This document shows positions 16,035-24,225 of a DNA stretch of 39,011 nt, piece after piece. Every line of letters begins with the position of its first letter. Positions within the stretch are counted from its first letter, which is position 1. The notes beneath the pieces are model-generated. The model was not told the DNA's origin and ran no database searches. It was given only the letters and a program-made list of their open reading frames with translations. The stretch is from an uncultured Clostridium sp. (GTDB taxonomy: Bacteria; Bacillota; Clostridia; Lachnospirales; Lachnospiraceae). A program made the translations under genes and the position numbers. The stretch covers positions 1-39,011 of the forward strand of contig CANPMS010000021.1 of the NCBI GenBank assembly GCA_947575275.1, read 5' to 3'.

Positions 16035-16150
16035 TATACCTGCGAACCTCTCTTTGCCCTTTTCATCAATATCAAAACACACCACACCGCGACCGCTAAA
16101 ATCAGCATCATCACCCCCGCCACAAAGACGATTGATTTTAGTTTTGCCAT
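16034..16150 (-). CDS. Small single-pass membrane peptide (38 aa)
   Basis: An ORF too short for usual gene finders. It starts MAKLKSIVFVAGVMM, contains one membrane helix (about residues 6-29) and ends with a basic tail (MKRAKRGSQV). ATG 16150 has GAGG five bases upstream. Its TAG stop overlaps the GTG start of the lipoprotein gene (TAGTG), which supports translation of both. Function unknown; a small membrane partner of the lipoprotein is one possibility. Confidence 0.6.
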   Translation of the reverse strand: MAKLKSIVFVAGVMMLILAVAVWCVLILMKRAKRGSQV

Positions 16151-16389
16151 ACGCACCTCGGAAACTGTCAGCCGCCCCATTTTCAAGGACGACTTTCTGC
16201 GTAATGTAATAGTTCCAATCTGTTTTCTTTTATTTTCGTCAAAATTCTTTCGTTTTCGTGTTCCTAATAAGAGTTAGTCATATCTTTTATATCATATTTT
16301 TTCAGGATATATCCAACTAAAGTCATTACAAAAGCACAATTAAATTTAAAACGGGTAAAGAATACATTAATTTTTGTCTGCCCTCCATA

Positions 16390-17220
16390 TCACAGAGCCG
16401 CACGGACAAGATGCTTCGCCAGAACCGCTGTTGTCACTGCTCCGATACCTCCCGGAACAGGGGTCGCCGCCGCGGCAAGCTCCTGAATCGACTCAAAATC
16501 CACATCACCACATAATTTCCCGGTCTGATCCACATTGATACCCACATCAATCACCACAGCATCCCGCCCCACATACTCCTTATCCAGCATATTCGCCTGA
16601 CCGGCAGCCGCCACAAGGATTTCCGCCCTCCTGCACTCTTCCTTCAAATTTTGAGTACGGGTATGGCAGACGGTGACTGTGGCGTTTTCTCCCAGCAGCA
16701 GCATAGATAACGGCTTTCCAACCACCATGCTGCGTCCCACAATCGTCACCCGCTTTCCGCTTATGGGAATCTGGTTTGCCTTCAGCATCTCCACAACAGC
16801 CTCCGCAGTACAGGGAGCAAAGCCCGTCTTATCTCCGGCAAACACTTTTGCCATATTGATGGGAGAGATACCATCCAAATCCTTTTTCGGGTCAATCATC
16901 CTCTCAATATCCCTCTCACAAATCTGCGAAGGAAGCGGACGTAACAGAAGGATCCCGGTCACATTCTCATCCTCATTCACTTTCTTAAATTCAGCCTTAA
17001 ACTCTTCGTCGCTGATTCCCTCCGGATACACATAAGATTCCACACGAAGACCAAAACTTAAAAGCTTTTTTACAGCTCCCCGCTCATAAGATATATCATC
17101 GGAACGCTCACCCACCCGGATAATCGCCAATTTTGGAGCTCTGCACCCCAGCTCCTCCAGCTTTTTCTGCACCTGTTCTTTTATCTTCGCAGATACCTCC
17201 GCCCCCTTCAGGATTTTCAT
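16390..17220 (-). CDS. folD: Methylenetetrahydrofolate dehydrogenase FolD, probably cyclohydrolase-deficient
   Basis: A 276-residue FolD with the N-terminal folate-binding domain, DLDGISPIN (about 114-122), PCTAEAVVEML and the Rossmann motif GRSMVVGKPLSMLL. It interconverts methylene- and methenyl-THF with NAD(P)+. Aligned to E. coli FolD, active-site Tyr50 is kept (Tyr45), but Lys54, needed for cyclohydrolase activity, is Ala49, and Gln98 is Leu93; the aspartate region is intact. The preceding gene is fchA, a separate methenyl-THF cyclohydrolase, so the two probably share the pathway. ATG 17220 has GGGAGG seven bases upstream; an ATG at 17235 lies before the ribosome site. Confidence 0.92.
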   Translation of the reverse strand: MKILKGAEVSAKIKEQVQKKLEELGCRAPKLAIIRVGERSDDISYERGAVKKLLSFGLRVESYVYPEGISDEEFKAEFKKVNEDENVTGILLLRPLPSQICERDIERMIDPKKDLDGISPINMAKVFAGDKTGFAPCTAEAVVEMLKANQIPISGKRVTIVGRSMVVGKPLSMLLLGENATVTVCHTRTQNLKEECRRAEILVAAAGQANMLDKEYVGRDAVVIDVGINVDQTGKLCGDVDFESIQELAAAATPVPGGIGAVTTAVLAKHLVRAAL

Positions 17221-17238
17221 AGCTCTACCTCCCATTTA

Positions 17239-17868
17239 TCATGCTGTTAGTTTTTTCAAAACCTTTTCGTAAATCTTGTCCGCCTCTTCTGTTCCAGAAC
17301 CAATCAGGAATCCCGCCTTCTCATTCAGTTCACTGGCTTTTTCCCTGTCCTTCATGGACTTTGTATTAATGTAAATATTCATCACAGCGCCGTTTAGGGC
17401 TGCCCGGGCAAGCTGCGCAGCCACGCCTACATCAGACACTGCCATGCGGCTTCCCTTCTCCTCCAAAATATCCAAAACATCCAAAACCAAGGAGATTTTC
17501 TCCATCATCTCCAGCGGCACAAGACTGGCTGCAAGCAGACTCTCCTCCATCACCTGCTCCTTTTTCAGCCTTTGTTCCTCCGTGTCTGTGGGCATACCGT
17601 AAGCGGCAGCCAGAGGAGCAAATACTTCTGCATCTCTATCCGCTAATGCCAACAGCTCAGTCTGAAGGTTACTCAGCACAAGCAAGCTCTGCTGCATCTG
17701 CTCCTCCACGTCCGTATAACGTTTCTTTCCAACCGTCAGATTCACCACCATCTGTCCCAGCGCTGCCGCCAGCGCCCCGCTAAGCGCAGATGCTCCACCG
17801 CCGCCCGGCACCGGAGCCTTCGACGCCAGAGCATCTGCCCATTCTCCTATCTTCTGTGTTTCAATCAT
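17239..17868 (-). CDS. fchA: Methenyltetrahydrofolate cyclohydrolase FchA (cyclodeaminase/cyclohydrolase family)
   Basis: A 209-residue, mostly helical protein of the FTCD_C family, with the glycine-rich signature PVPGGGGASALSGALAAALG near the N-terminus and VVNLTVGKKRY following. In clostridia and acetogens this family hydrolyses 5,10-methenyl-THF to 10-formyl-THF; homologues are formiminotransferase cyclodeaminases. It ends 18 bases before the folD start and is evidently cotranscribed. ATG 17868 has GAGAGG about ten bases upstream. The degenerate FolD active site supports a cyclohydrolase assignment. Confidence 0.87.
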   Translation of the reverse strand: MIETQKIGEWADALASKAPVPGGGGASALSGALAAALGQMVVNLTVGKKRYTDVEEQMQQSLLVLSNLQTELLALADRDAEVFAPLAAAYGMPTDTEEQRLKKEQVMEESLLAASLVPLEMMEKISLVLDVLDILEEKGSRMAVSDVGVAAQLARAALNGAVMNIYINTKSMKDREKASELNEKAGFLIGSGTEEADKIYEKVLKKLTA

Positions 17869-17983
17869 TCCGCTTTCCTCTCCACTCCTATTTCCCGCCC
17901 GCAACAGCCTTTGCCTTTTTCAGGCGAAATTATTTACAGTATAGCACAAAACCCTTGTATTGGAAAGAACATAATAGAGTCTT

Positions 17984-17998
17984 TGTGACATCATCACA
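17984..17998. promoter_or_regulatory. Crp/Fnr-like operator upstream of the redox operon
   Basis: Inverted repeat TGTGA-CATCA-TCACA centred at 17991. The half-sites equal the Crp consensus, but the spacer is five, not six, bases. The centre is about 41 bases before the predicted transcription start (near 18032), the class II activator position, and the -35 hexamer beneath it is poor. A Crp/Fnr-family regulator is encoded at the far end of the operon. Confidence 0.55.
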
Positions 17999-18019
17999 GA
18001 AACCATTTTGTATTTCTGC

Positions 18020-18025
18020 TATACT
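18020..18025 (+). promoter_or_regulatory. -10 element of the ferredoxin operon
   Basis: Extended -10 TGCTATACT, hexamer 18020-18025. No good -35 is present at the right distance, which fits an activator-dependent promoter. The ribosome site GGGAGG follows at 18040-18045. Confidence 0.6.
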
Positions 18026-18053
18026 GAATCCACAAAAACCGGGAGGTTATAGT

Positions 18054-18275
18054 ATGGAAACTATGGAAACGAAAGTTAGAAAAAAACGAAAAGCCTTTGT
18101 TGATATGGATGACTGTGTCGCCTGTGGCTCCTGTGTGAAAGTATGCCCGATGTCTGCCATTGAGATTTGGCGTGGAATCATGGCAAAGGTCAACATAGAT
18201 AAATGTGTGGGCTGCGGCAAGTGCAGTAAAGAATGTCCTGCAACTGTTATCCAGATTCGGGAGGTGCAAATATGA
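18054..18275 (+). CDS. 2[4Fe-4S] ferredoxin-type protein
   Basis: A 73-residue protein with two complete cluster motifs, CVACGSCVKVCP (21-32) and CVGCGKCSKECP (51-62). A basic N-terminal tail (METMETKVRKKRK) precedes the first. It should be a small cytoplasmic electron carrier. ATG 18054 has GGGAGG eight bases upstream. Its stop overlaps the start of the next gene (ATGA), so it is probably made in step with the membrane Fe-S protein and may be that protein's electron partner. Confidence 0.9.
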   Translation: METMETKVRKKRKAFVDMDDCVACGSCVKVCPMSAIEIWRGIMAKVNIDKCVGCGKCSKECPATVIQIREVQI

Positions 18276-18847
18276 AAAAACATTGGTATGATTATATGTG
18301 GATTTTGTCTCTGACCTATTTGGTACTTGGCTTCTTCAACATCCTGTTTGCCTGGCTGGGGCTTTTGTGCTTCTTTATTCCTCTGATTATCTCTGTATTC
18401 AAAGGAACAAAAGGGTACTGTAATCGGTTTTGCGGCAGAGGTCAGCTATTTGGTCTGCTGGGCGGGCAGTTCGGTCTGTCCCGGAAAAAGGATATTCCCA
18501 ACTGGATGAAAACCAAGGCTTTCCGATATGGATTTTTAATATTCTTTCTTATCATGTTTTTTCAGATGCTGTGGAATACTTACCTTGTATTTGCCGGAGC
18601 AGAAAACCTGAAGCAGATCGCCACTCTGCTGTGGACCTTTAAGCTGCCCTGGCACTGGGCCTACCACGGAACAATCCTGCATCCCGGCGTTGCTCAGTTT
18701 GCTTTTGGTTTTTACAGCGTGATGCTGACCTCCACTGTTCTTGGATTCATCACCATGGTTCTATTCAAACCTCGCAGCTGGTGTGTTTACTGCCCCATGG
18801 GAACTATGACACAGCTTATCTGTAAGACCCGAAACAGCAAAGAATAA
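18272..18847 (+). CDS. Membrane 4Fe-4S protein (NapH/YccM-like)
   Basis: A 191-residue protein with hydrophobic segments at about 8-45, 88-108 and 135-165. It has two cysteine pairs: YCNRFCGRGQLFG after the first membrane region and WCVYCPMGTMTQLIC at the C-terminus. The paired Cys clusters next to membrane helices resemble NapH/NosR/CcoG-type electron-transfer proteins but are shorter and lack the full CX2CX2CX3C ferredoxin motif. It likely passes electrons between the membrane and the ferredoxin encoded just upstream. The donor and acceptor are unknown. Confidence 0.75.
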   Translation: MKKHWYDYMWILSLTYLVLGFFNILFAWLGLLCFFIPLIISVFKGTKGYCNRFCGRGQLFGLLGGQFGLSRKKDIPNWMKTKAFRYGFLIFFLIMFFQMLWNTYLVFAGAENLKQIATLLWTFKLPWHWAYHGTILHPGVAQFAFGFYSVMLTSTVLGFITMVLFKPRSWCVYCPMGTMTQLICKTRNSKE

Positions 18848-18867
18848 TTTTATAAGGAGGTTTTATT

Positions 18868-19614
18868 ATGAAACTGAAGGATAAAGTTGCCATTATCACC
18901 GGTGGAAGCCGCGGAATCGGCTTTGCTACCGCAGATAAATTTTTGGAGGAGGGGGCTGCCGTTATCCTCACTGCCAGCTCTCAGGCATCGGCTGATAAGG
19001 CAGTCACCCGTCTGAAACAAAAATATCCCCAATCCACCGTAGCAGGCATCAGTCCCAATCTGGCAAGCCTGGAGTCTGTGCAAAGTGCATTTCAGGAAAT
19101 AATCAGTCAATACGGCTGCGTGGACATTCTGGTTAATAACGCCGGTGTTTCTGAAAGCACCCCTTTTACTCAGTACACGGAAGAAATATTTGACAAGGTT
19201 ATGGATTTAAATGTGAAGGGTGTATTTAACGCCACCCGCGCTGCCATCGAGCATATGGTCAGCCGTGGAAAAGGAGTTATCCTTTCCACCTCGTCCATGG
19301 TCAGCATCTCCGGACAGCCCAGCGGCGTTGCCTATCCCACATCCAAGTTTGCAGTTAATGGTTTCACTGTATCTCTCGCCCGTGAGCTGGGTCCCAAAGG
19401 AATCCGGGTCAATGCTGTGGCTCCTGGTATCACTGAAACCGATATGATGAAAGCCGTGCCCAAGGAAGTGATTGATCCTATGATTCAACAGATTCCTCTG
19501 CGCCGCCTGGGGCAGCCGGAGGATATTGCCAACGCCTTTGTCTTTCTGGCTTCTGACGAAGCATCCTATATCACTGGCGTTGTACTGAGTGTGGATGGTA
19601 TGGCAAGAGCTTAA
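18868..19614 (+). CDS. Short-chain dehydrogenase/reductase (SDR family)
   Basis: A 248-residue classical SDR: cofactor motif TGGSRGIG (11-18), NNAG (90-93), and catalytic Ser143/Tyr156/Lys160 in YPTSK. The C-terminal pattern (GQPEDIANAFVFLASDEASY) is FabG-like. SDRs of this type include 3-oxoacyl-ACP reductases and bacterial hydroxysteroid dehydrogenases; the substrate cannot be told from sequence. AAGGAGG lies nine bases before the ATG, 20 bases after the membrane Fe-S gene, so it belongs to the same operon. Confidence 0.88.
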   Translation: MKLKDKVAIITGGSRGIGFATADKFLEEGAAVILTASSQASADKAVTRLKQKYPQSTVAGISPNLASLESVQSAFQEIISQYGCVDILVNNAGVSESTPFTQYTEEIFDKVMDLNVKGVFNATRAAIEHMVSRGKGVILSTSSMVSISGQPSGVAYPTSKFAVNGFTVSLARELGPKGIRVNAVAPGITETDMMKAVPKEVIDPMIQQIPLRRLGQPEDIANAFVFLASDEASYITGVVLSVDGMARA

Positions 19615-19636
19615 AATAGAAAGGTGGAGGAATAGT

Positions 19637-21328
19637 ATGAAAGTAGTAATCGTAGGCGGAGTGGCAGGCGGAGCCACTGCCGCAGCCAGAATCCGCAGGC
19701 TGGATGAAAATGCGGAAATCGTTGTCTTTGAACGGTCAGGATATATATCCTATGCCAACTGCGGTCTGCCCTATTACATTGGCGGCATCATTGAAGATCC
19801 CGGGGCTCTGACCCTTCAGACACCGGAGAGCTTCTTTTCCCGCTTTCGGGTGGACATGAAAGTCTGTCATGAGGTGATTGCCATTCACCCTGATCAAAAA
19901 ACGGTTTCTGTAAAGAATTTGAAATCGGGCGACATATTCGAGGAAAGCTATGACAAGCTGATTCTCTCCCCCGGTGCAACCCCCATGCAGCCCGCTTTTC
20001 CAGGCGTTGGGCTCGACAAGCTGTTTACCCTGCGTACGGTAGAGGATACCTTTAAAATCAAAAAATATATTGAGGAGAATCACCCCAAGTCTGCCGTGCT
20101 GGCAGGCGGAGGCTTTATCGGCTTGGAGCTGGCAGAAAATTTACGGGAGCTGGGCATGGAGGTTACGATTGTTCAGAGAGAAAACCAGCTGATGAATCCC
20201 TTTGACTGGGATATGGCAGCTTTTATCCATGCAGAAATGCGTAAACATGGCGTGAAGCTGGCTCTGGGATACACGGTGAAAGGATTTGAAGAAAAAGACG
20301 GCGGAGTGGATGTGCTGCTGGAAAACGAAACACCGCTTCACGCTGACATGGTGGTGCTGGCTATCGGCGTCACCCCAGATACCCGCCTTGCAAAGGAGGC
20401 AGGGTTAAAGCTGGGAATCAAAGACAGTATCCTGGTCAACGACCGGATGGAAACCTCCATCCCTGACATCTACGCTGTGGGTGATGCGGTGCAGGTAAAA
20501 CACTATGTCACCGCTGAAGATACTCTTCTCTCTCTGGCAGGTCCCGCCAACAAGCAGGGACGAATCGCTGCCGACAACATCTGCGGCGGCGACAGCAGGT
20601 ATCTTGGAAGCCAGGGAAGCTCTGTAATTAAAGTCTTTGATATGACCGCAGCCATGACCGGCATCAATGAGACCCATGCAAAGAGAGCCGGTCTGAATAT
20701 CGACAAGGTCATTCTGTCTCCTATGAGCCATGCCGGTTACTACCCTGACGGTAAAGTAATGACCATAAAGGTAGTATATGAAAAGGAAACGGATCGTCTG
20801 CTGGGCGCCCAAATTGTGGGATACGAAGGTGTAGACAAACGTATTGATGTATTAGCCACAGCTATCCACGCAGGATTGAAAGCAACACAGCTGAAAGATT
20901 TGGATCTTGCTTACGCGCCGCCTTATTCTTCCGCAAAAGATCCTGTCAACATGGCTGGATTTATGATTGAGAATATCTCCAATGGTATGGTAAAGCAGTT
21001 CCATCTGGAAGATGTGGCAGGACTTCCCCGTGACGGCAGTGTCACCCTGCTGGACACCCGAACCAAACAGGAGTACCACGACGGACACATTGATGGTTTT
21101 ATAAATATCCCTGTGGATGAACTGCGAGAGCGGCTCAGCGAGATACCTGTGGGCAAACCGGTCTATGTGATCTGCCAGAGCGGTCTGCGCAGTTATATCG
21201 CTGCCCGGATTCTGACCAGCAATCACTATGATGCCTTCAACTTCTCCGGCGGCTTCCGGTTCTATGATGTTGTAATGAATGATAAATGCTTGATTGAATC
21301 CGCCTCCATGTGCGGGATGGATCAATAA
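19637..21328 (+). CDS. CoA-disulfide / persulfide reductase-type flavoprotein with C-terminal rhodanese domain
   Basis: A 563-residue FAD/NAD(P)H oxidoreductase. FAD motif VIVGGVAGGATAAARIRRL starts at residue 4. The single redox Cys lies in SYANCGLPYYIGG (Cys42). The NADH motif is AGGGFIGLELAENL and the second FAD motif IYAVGDAV. A dimerisation domain follows and then a rhodanese domain (about 455-550) with active-site Cys in VICQSGLRSY. This architecture matches NADH-dependent persulfide/CoA-disulfide reductases acting on CoA persulfides or polysulfide. ATG 19637 has GGTGGAGG about eight bases upstream. It is the last gene of the operon. Confidence 0.9.
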   Translation: MKVVIVGGVAGGATAAARIRRLDENAEIVVFERSGYISYANCGLPYYIGGIIEDPGALTLQTPESFFSRFRVDMKVCHEVIAIHPDQKTVSVKNLKSGDIFEESYDKLILSPGATPMQPAFPGVGLDKLFTLRTVEDTFKIKKYIEENHPKSAVLAGGGFIGLELAENLRELGMEVTIVQRENQLMNPFDWDMAAFIHAEMRKHGVKLALGYTVKGFEEKDGGVDVLLENETPLHADMVVLAIGVTPDTRLAKEAGLKLGIKDSILVNDRMETSIPDIYAVGDAVQVKHYVTAEDTLLSLAGPANKQGRIAADNICGGDSRYLGSQGSSVIKVFDMTAAMTGINETHAKRAGLNIDKVILSPMSHAGYYPDGKVMTIKVVYEKETDRLLGAQIVGYEGVDKRIDVLATAIHAGLKATQLKDLDLAYAPPYSSAKDPVNMAGFMIENISNGMVKQFHLEDVAGLPRDGSVTLLDTRTKQEYHDGHIDGFINIPVDELRERLSEIPVGKPVYVICQSGLRSYIAARILTSNHYDAFNFSGGFRFYDVVMNDKCLIESASMCGMDQ

Positions 21329-21334
21329 AATAGA

Positions 21335-21372
21335 GACGCCCGCTGATTTGCAGATTGCCGTCAGCGGGTGTC
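21335..21372. terminator. Bidirectional terminator between the redox operon and the Crp-family gene
   Basis: A 12-bp stem (GACGCCCGCTGA with TCAGCGGGTGTC, one G-T pair) around a 14-base loop, lying just after the plus-strand stop and three bases past the minus-strand stop. T-richness is modest on both sides. Confidence 0.65.
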
Positions 21373-21375
21373 CAT

Positions 21376-22035
21376 TTATGTATTTTGCAGCGCCTTCAAT
21401 TTGTTTTCATCTGTGATTTCTATGGTACCACGGCTTAACTTCACCATGCCTTCACTCTGAAAGTAACGAAGCATTCTGGTAATAACCTCCCGATGAGTCC
21501 CTAAATGGTTTGCAATGGTTTCATGTATAATCTTCAACCGCATTGTTCCATCCAGGGCTGCCTCCTCCAAAAGAAAGGCGGCAACACGCTTATCCAGACT
21601 TTTCCATAGGATCTGTTCAATCAGCCACATCACATCTGAGAAACGGGCGGCCATAACCTCGTTGGTGTAATTGGCGACAGGAGCGGATTCTTCCATGATC
21701 TGCTTGTAGACATCAGCAGGTATAATCCAAAGGTCTGTATCCTTTTCCGCCTCAATCGTAATCTCAAACTGAATAGAGTGCATAATACAGGAAGCGGAGA
21801 ACAGGCATAAATCCCTGTCAAGCAGCCGATAAATGCTAATCTCTCTACCTTCATCAGAGAGAATATAAGCCCTCAGCTGACCGGATTTTACCAAAAGCAG
21901 ACCGGTGCAGTCCACACTGCCGTTATGGATTACCGTTCCCTTTTTAACAGTGCGGCTGATTAAACTGTTGGAAATTTTGGTTTGTTGGGCTGGTGTCAGT
22001 TTATTCCATATAGAAAAGTAGTTTGCAAATTCCAT
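21376..22035 (-). CDS. Crp/Fnr-family transcriptional regulator
   Basis: A 219-residue protein: cyclic-nucleotide-binding-type beta-roll (about 20-120), a dimerisation helix (about 125-150) and a C-terminal winged helix with ETIANHLGTHREVITRMLRYF (about 168-188) as recognition region. There is no N-terminal four-Cys Fnr cluster; Cys43, Cys77 and Cys83 are scattered, so redox or ligand sensing is open. AAGGAGGG precedes the ATG. It lies 46 bases after argD on the same strand but converges on the redox operon, whose promoter carries a Crp-like inverted repeat; that operon is its most likely target. Confidence 0.9.
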   Translation of the reverse strand: MEFANYFSIWNKLTPAQQTKISNSLISRTVKKGTVIHNGSVDCTGLLLVKSGQLRAYILSDEGREISIYRLLDRDLCLFSASCIMHSIQFEITIEAEKDTDLWIIPADVYKQIMEESAPVANYTNEVMAARFSDVMWLIEQILWKSLDKRVAAFLLEEAALDGTMRLKIIHETIANHLGTHREVITRMLRYFQSEGMVKLSRGTIEITDENKLKALQNT

Positions 22036-22081
22036 AGCAGTCCCTCCTTCTGTCTTAAAATCACTCAGCCAAAAAGAAAGC

Positions 22082-23278
22082 TTAAACCGCCTCTTTTATT
22101 GCTTTCTCCAACCGTACTGTCATGTCATCCACATCCTTCTTTTCAATGATAAGCGGAGGAACAAACCGTATGATACTGCTCCCTGCACTAATCAGTACCA
22201 TTTTCTGAGAAAGCAGCGCGTTTGACACAATCGGCGCCACGGGAATCGTAAATTCAAGCCCCTGCATCAAACCTTTCCCACGATGAGCCGCAATACAGTT
22301 ATATTTTGCAGTGAGCTCTTCCAGCTTTTCCCACAGGTACGCACCAATTTCCTGCACATGCTCTATCATATTTTTTTCCTGAAATAAATCCAAAACCTTG
22401 GCCGCTGCGGCGCACACCAGCGGATTTCCTCCATAGGTGGTTCCATGATCACCGGGTACCATGGCGCAAGCAGCCCTTCCACTGGCTAAAAATGCACCGA
22501 TGGGAACTCCATTCCCCAGTGCCTTTGCCACTGTCATCACGTCCGGCTTCACACCATATCCCTGCCATGCAAACATATGTCCGCTGCGTCCCATGCCGCA
22601 CTGAATCTCATCCAGTATAAGAAGGGCATCATATCTGTCGCACAGCTTTCGGACACCTGCAAGAAATTCCTGATCAGCCGGATAAATTCCCCCCTCACCC
22701 TGGATCGTCTCCATAATCACCGCGCATGTATTCCCATGAAACAGCGCTTTTACACTATCCAGATTGTTAAATTCGGCAAACCGGATATTGGGAATCAGCG
22801 GGGCAAATGGTTCCTGGTAGTGGTCGTTTCCTGTCACGGAAAGGGCTCCCAGGCTTCTTCCATGAAACGAATGCTTCATGGCAATTATTTCATAATCAGG
22901 GGACATTCCCCTATTATAAGCATAACGTTTTGCGATTTTTAAGGCGCCCTCAATGGCCTCAGTTCCACTGTTTGTAAAGAATACTTTATCCATATGTGAT
23001 GCAGCTAAAAGCTTTTCGCCTGCCTCAATTACCGGTTTATTATAGAACAGATTGGAAATATGAAATAGTTTATCCACCTGTTGCTTCACCGCGTCATTTA
23101 ATTCTTTACAGCCATAGCCCAGAGCCATAACTGCAATTCCGGCGCCAAAATCAAGATAAGGCTGACCGTCTGTATCGTAGAGCGTCACACCCTCTCCCCG
23201 CTCAAAAACCACCGGAAACCGATTGTAGGTTTTATAAAGCACCTTCTCAGCACAGTCAATATACTGCTGTTGTTCCAT
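22082..23278 (-). CDS. argD: Acetylornithine aminotransferase
   Basis: A 398-residue class III PLP aminotransferase converting N-acetylglutamate semialdehyde to N-acetylornithine. Signatures are YLDFGAGIAVMALGYG (substrate side), FFTNSGTEAIEGALKIAK (phosphate binding), LILDEIQCGMGRSG and the PLP lysine in TVAKALGNGVPIGA. Last gene of argC-GNAT-argJ-argB-argD, two bases after argB. The arginine context separates it from the closely related ornithine and GABA aminotransferases. Confidence 0.95.
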   Translation of the reverse strand: MEQQQYIDCAEKVLYKTYNRFPVVFERGEGVTLYDTDGQPYLDFGAGIAVMALGYGCKELNDAVKQQVDKLFHISNLFYNKPVIEAGEKLLAASHMDKVFFTNSGTEAIEGALKIAKRYAYNRGMSPDYEIIAMKHSFHGRSLGALSVTGNDHYQEPFAPLIPNIRFAEFNNLDSVKALFHGNTCAVIMETIQGEGGIYPADQEFLAGVRKLCDRYDALLILDEIQCGMGRSGHMFAWQGYGVKPDVMTVAKALGNGVPIGAFLASGRAACAMVPGDHGTTYGGNPLVCAAAAKVLDLFQEKNMIEHVQEIGAYLWEKLEELTAKYNCIAAHRGKGLMQGLEFTIPVAPIVSNALLSQKMVLISAGSSIIRFVPPLIIEKKDVDDMTVRLEKAIKEAV

Positions 23279-23280
23279 GA

Positions 23281-24204
23281 TTACCGTCCCCCCTGACTCT
23301 TTAATCTATGTTCCGGACAATAATACCGCTCTTCACCGGAGCCGAAGATTGCAGTCCCAATCCCACGGTTGGTGAAAATTTCCAAAAGCAGACAGTGGGG
23401 AATTCGACCGTCCAGAATATGTACGCGGGATACGCCGTTTTCAATCGCCTCAATACAATTTTGAAGCTTGGGCAGCATGCCTCCTCCCAGGCTTCCTTCA
23501 GATACAAACGCCTGTGCCTCCTGCACGGTCATCTCCGAAATCAAAGAGGACTTATCCTCAAAATCACGGTACACCCCCTCCACATCTGTCAGAAAAGCCA
23601 GTTTTTCTGCATCCACGGCACGGGCAATGGCGCAGGCCGCATCATCCGCATTGATATTGTAGCTTAAGAACTGTTCATCAAACCCGATGGGACAGATAAT
23701 CGGCAGAAAATCCTTCTCCAGCAGATCATAAATAACCTTCGGATTTACCTCTGTAATCTCGCCCACAAAACCAATATCCTGACCGTCGGAATACTTCTTC
23801 ACACATTTCAGCATCATGCCGTCCTTGCCGCTGATCCCCACTGCCTTTACCCCCAGCTCATTAACCAACTGAACCAGGCTCTTATTCACTTTATTTAAAA
23901 CCATCTCGGCAATTTCCATAGTGGGCTCATCCGTTACCCGCAGACCATTCACAAAATGAGGTTCCATACCGGTCTTATGGAGCCATCTGCTGATTTCCTT
24001 TCCGCCGCCATGGACAATAATCGGTTTAAAACCTACCAGCTTTAAAAGTACTACGTCCTGAATCACCTGATGCTTTAAATGTTCATCCACCATAGCGCTG
24101 CCGCCATATTTGACAACAATAATCTTGCGGTTAAACCGCTGTATATAAGGAAGCGCTTCAATCAGCACTTCTGCCTTCTGCATTTCATTGAACTCCGTAC
24201 CCAT
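23281..24204 (-). CDS. argB: Acetylglutamate kinase
   Basis: A 307-residue amino acid kinase with VVKYGGSAM (phosphate binding, about 28-36), [10 protein letters not shown] (substrate Gly-rich loop), GISGKDG and [12 protein letters not shown]. It phosphorylates N-acetylglutamate in the second arginine step. The N-terminal helix before KIIVVKYGG ([15 protein letters not shown]) is of the type seen in arginine-inhibited hexameric enzymes, so feedback inhibition is likely. ATG 24204 is used; ATG 24183 with GGAG nine bases upstream is an alternative start. Confidence 0.95.
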   Translation of the reverse strand: MGTEFNEMQKAEVLIEALPYIQRFNRKIIVVKYGGSAMVDEHLKHQVIQDVVLLKLVGFKPIIVHGGGKEISRWLHKTGMEPHFVNGLRVTDEPTMEIAEMVLNKVNKSLVQLVNELGVKAVGISGKDGMMLKCVKKYSDGQDIGFVGEITEVNPKVIYDLLEKDFLPIICPIGFDEQFLSYNINADDAACAIARAVDAEKLAFLTDVEGVYRDFEDKSSLISEMTVQEAQAFVSEGSLGGGMLPKLQNCIEAIENGVSRVHILDGRIPHCLLLEIFTNRGIGTAIFGSGEERYYCPEHRLKSQGGR

Positions 24205-24225
24205 AATTACCCTATCCTCACTTTC

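Noticed and set aside
16151..16389. Promoter for the small peptide/lipoprotein genes
   Set aside because: The gap is AT-rich with a TTGACG and TATAAA-like words, but none are spaced 16-18 bases apart, so I could not support a specific promoter.
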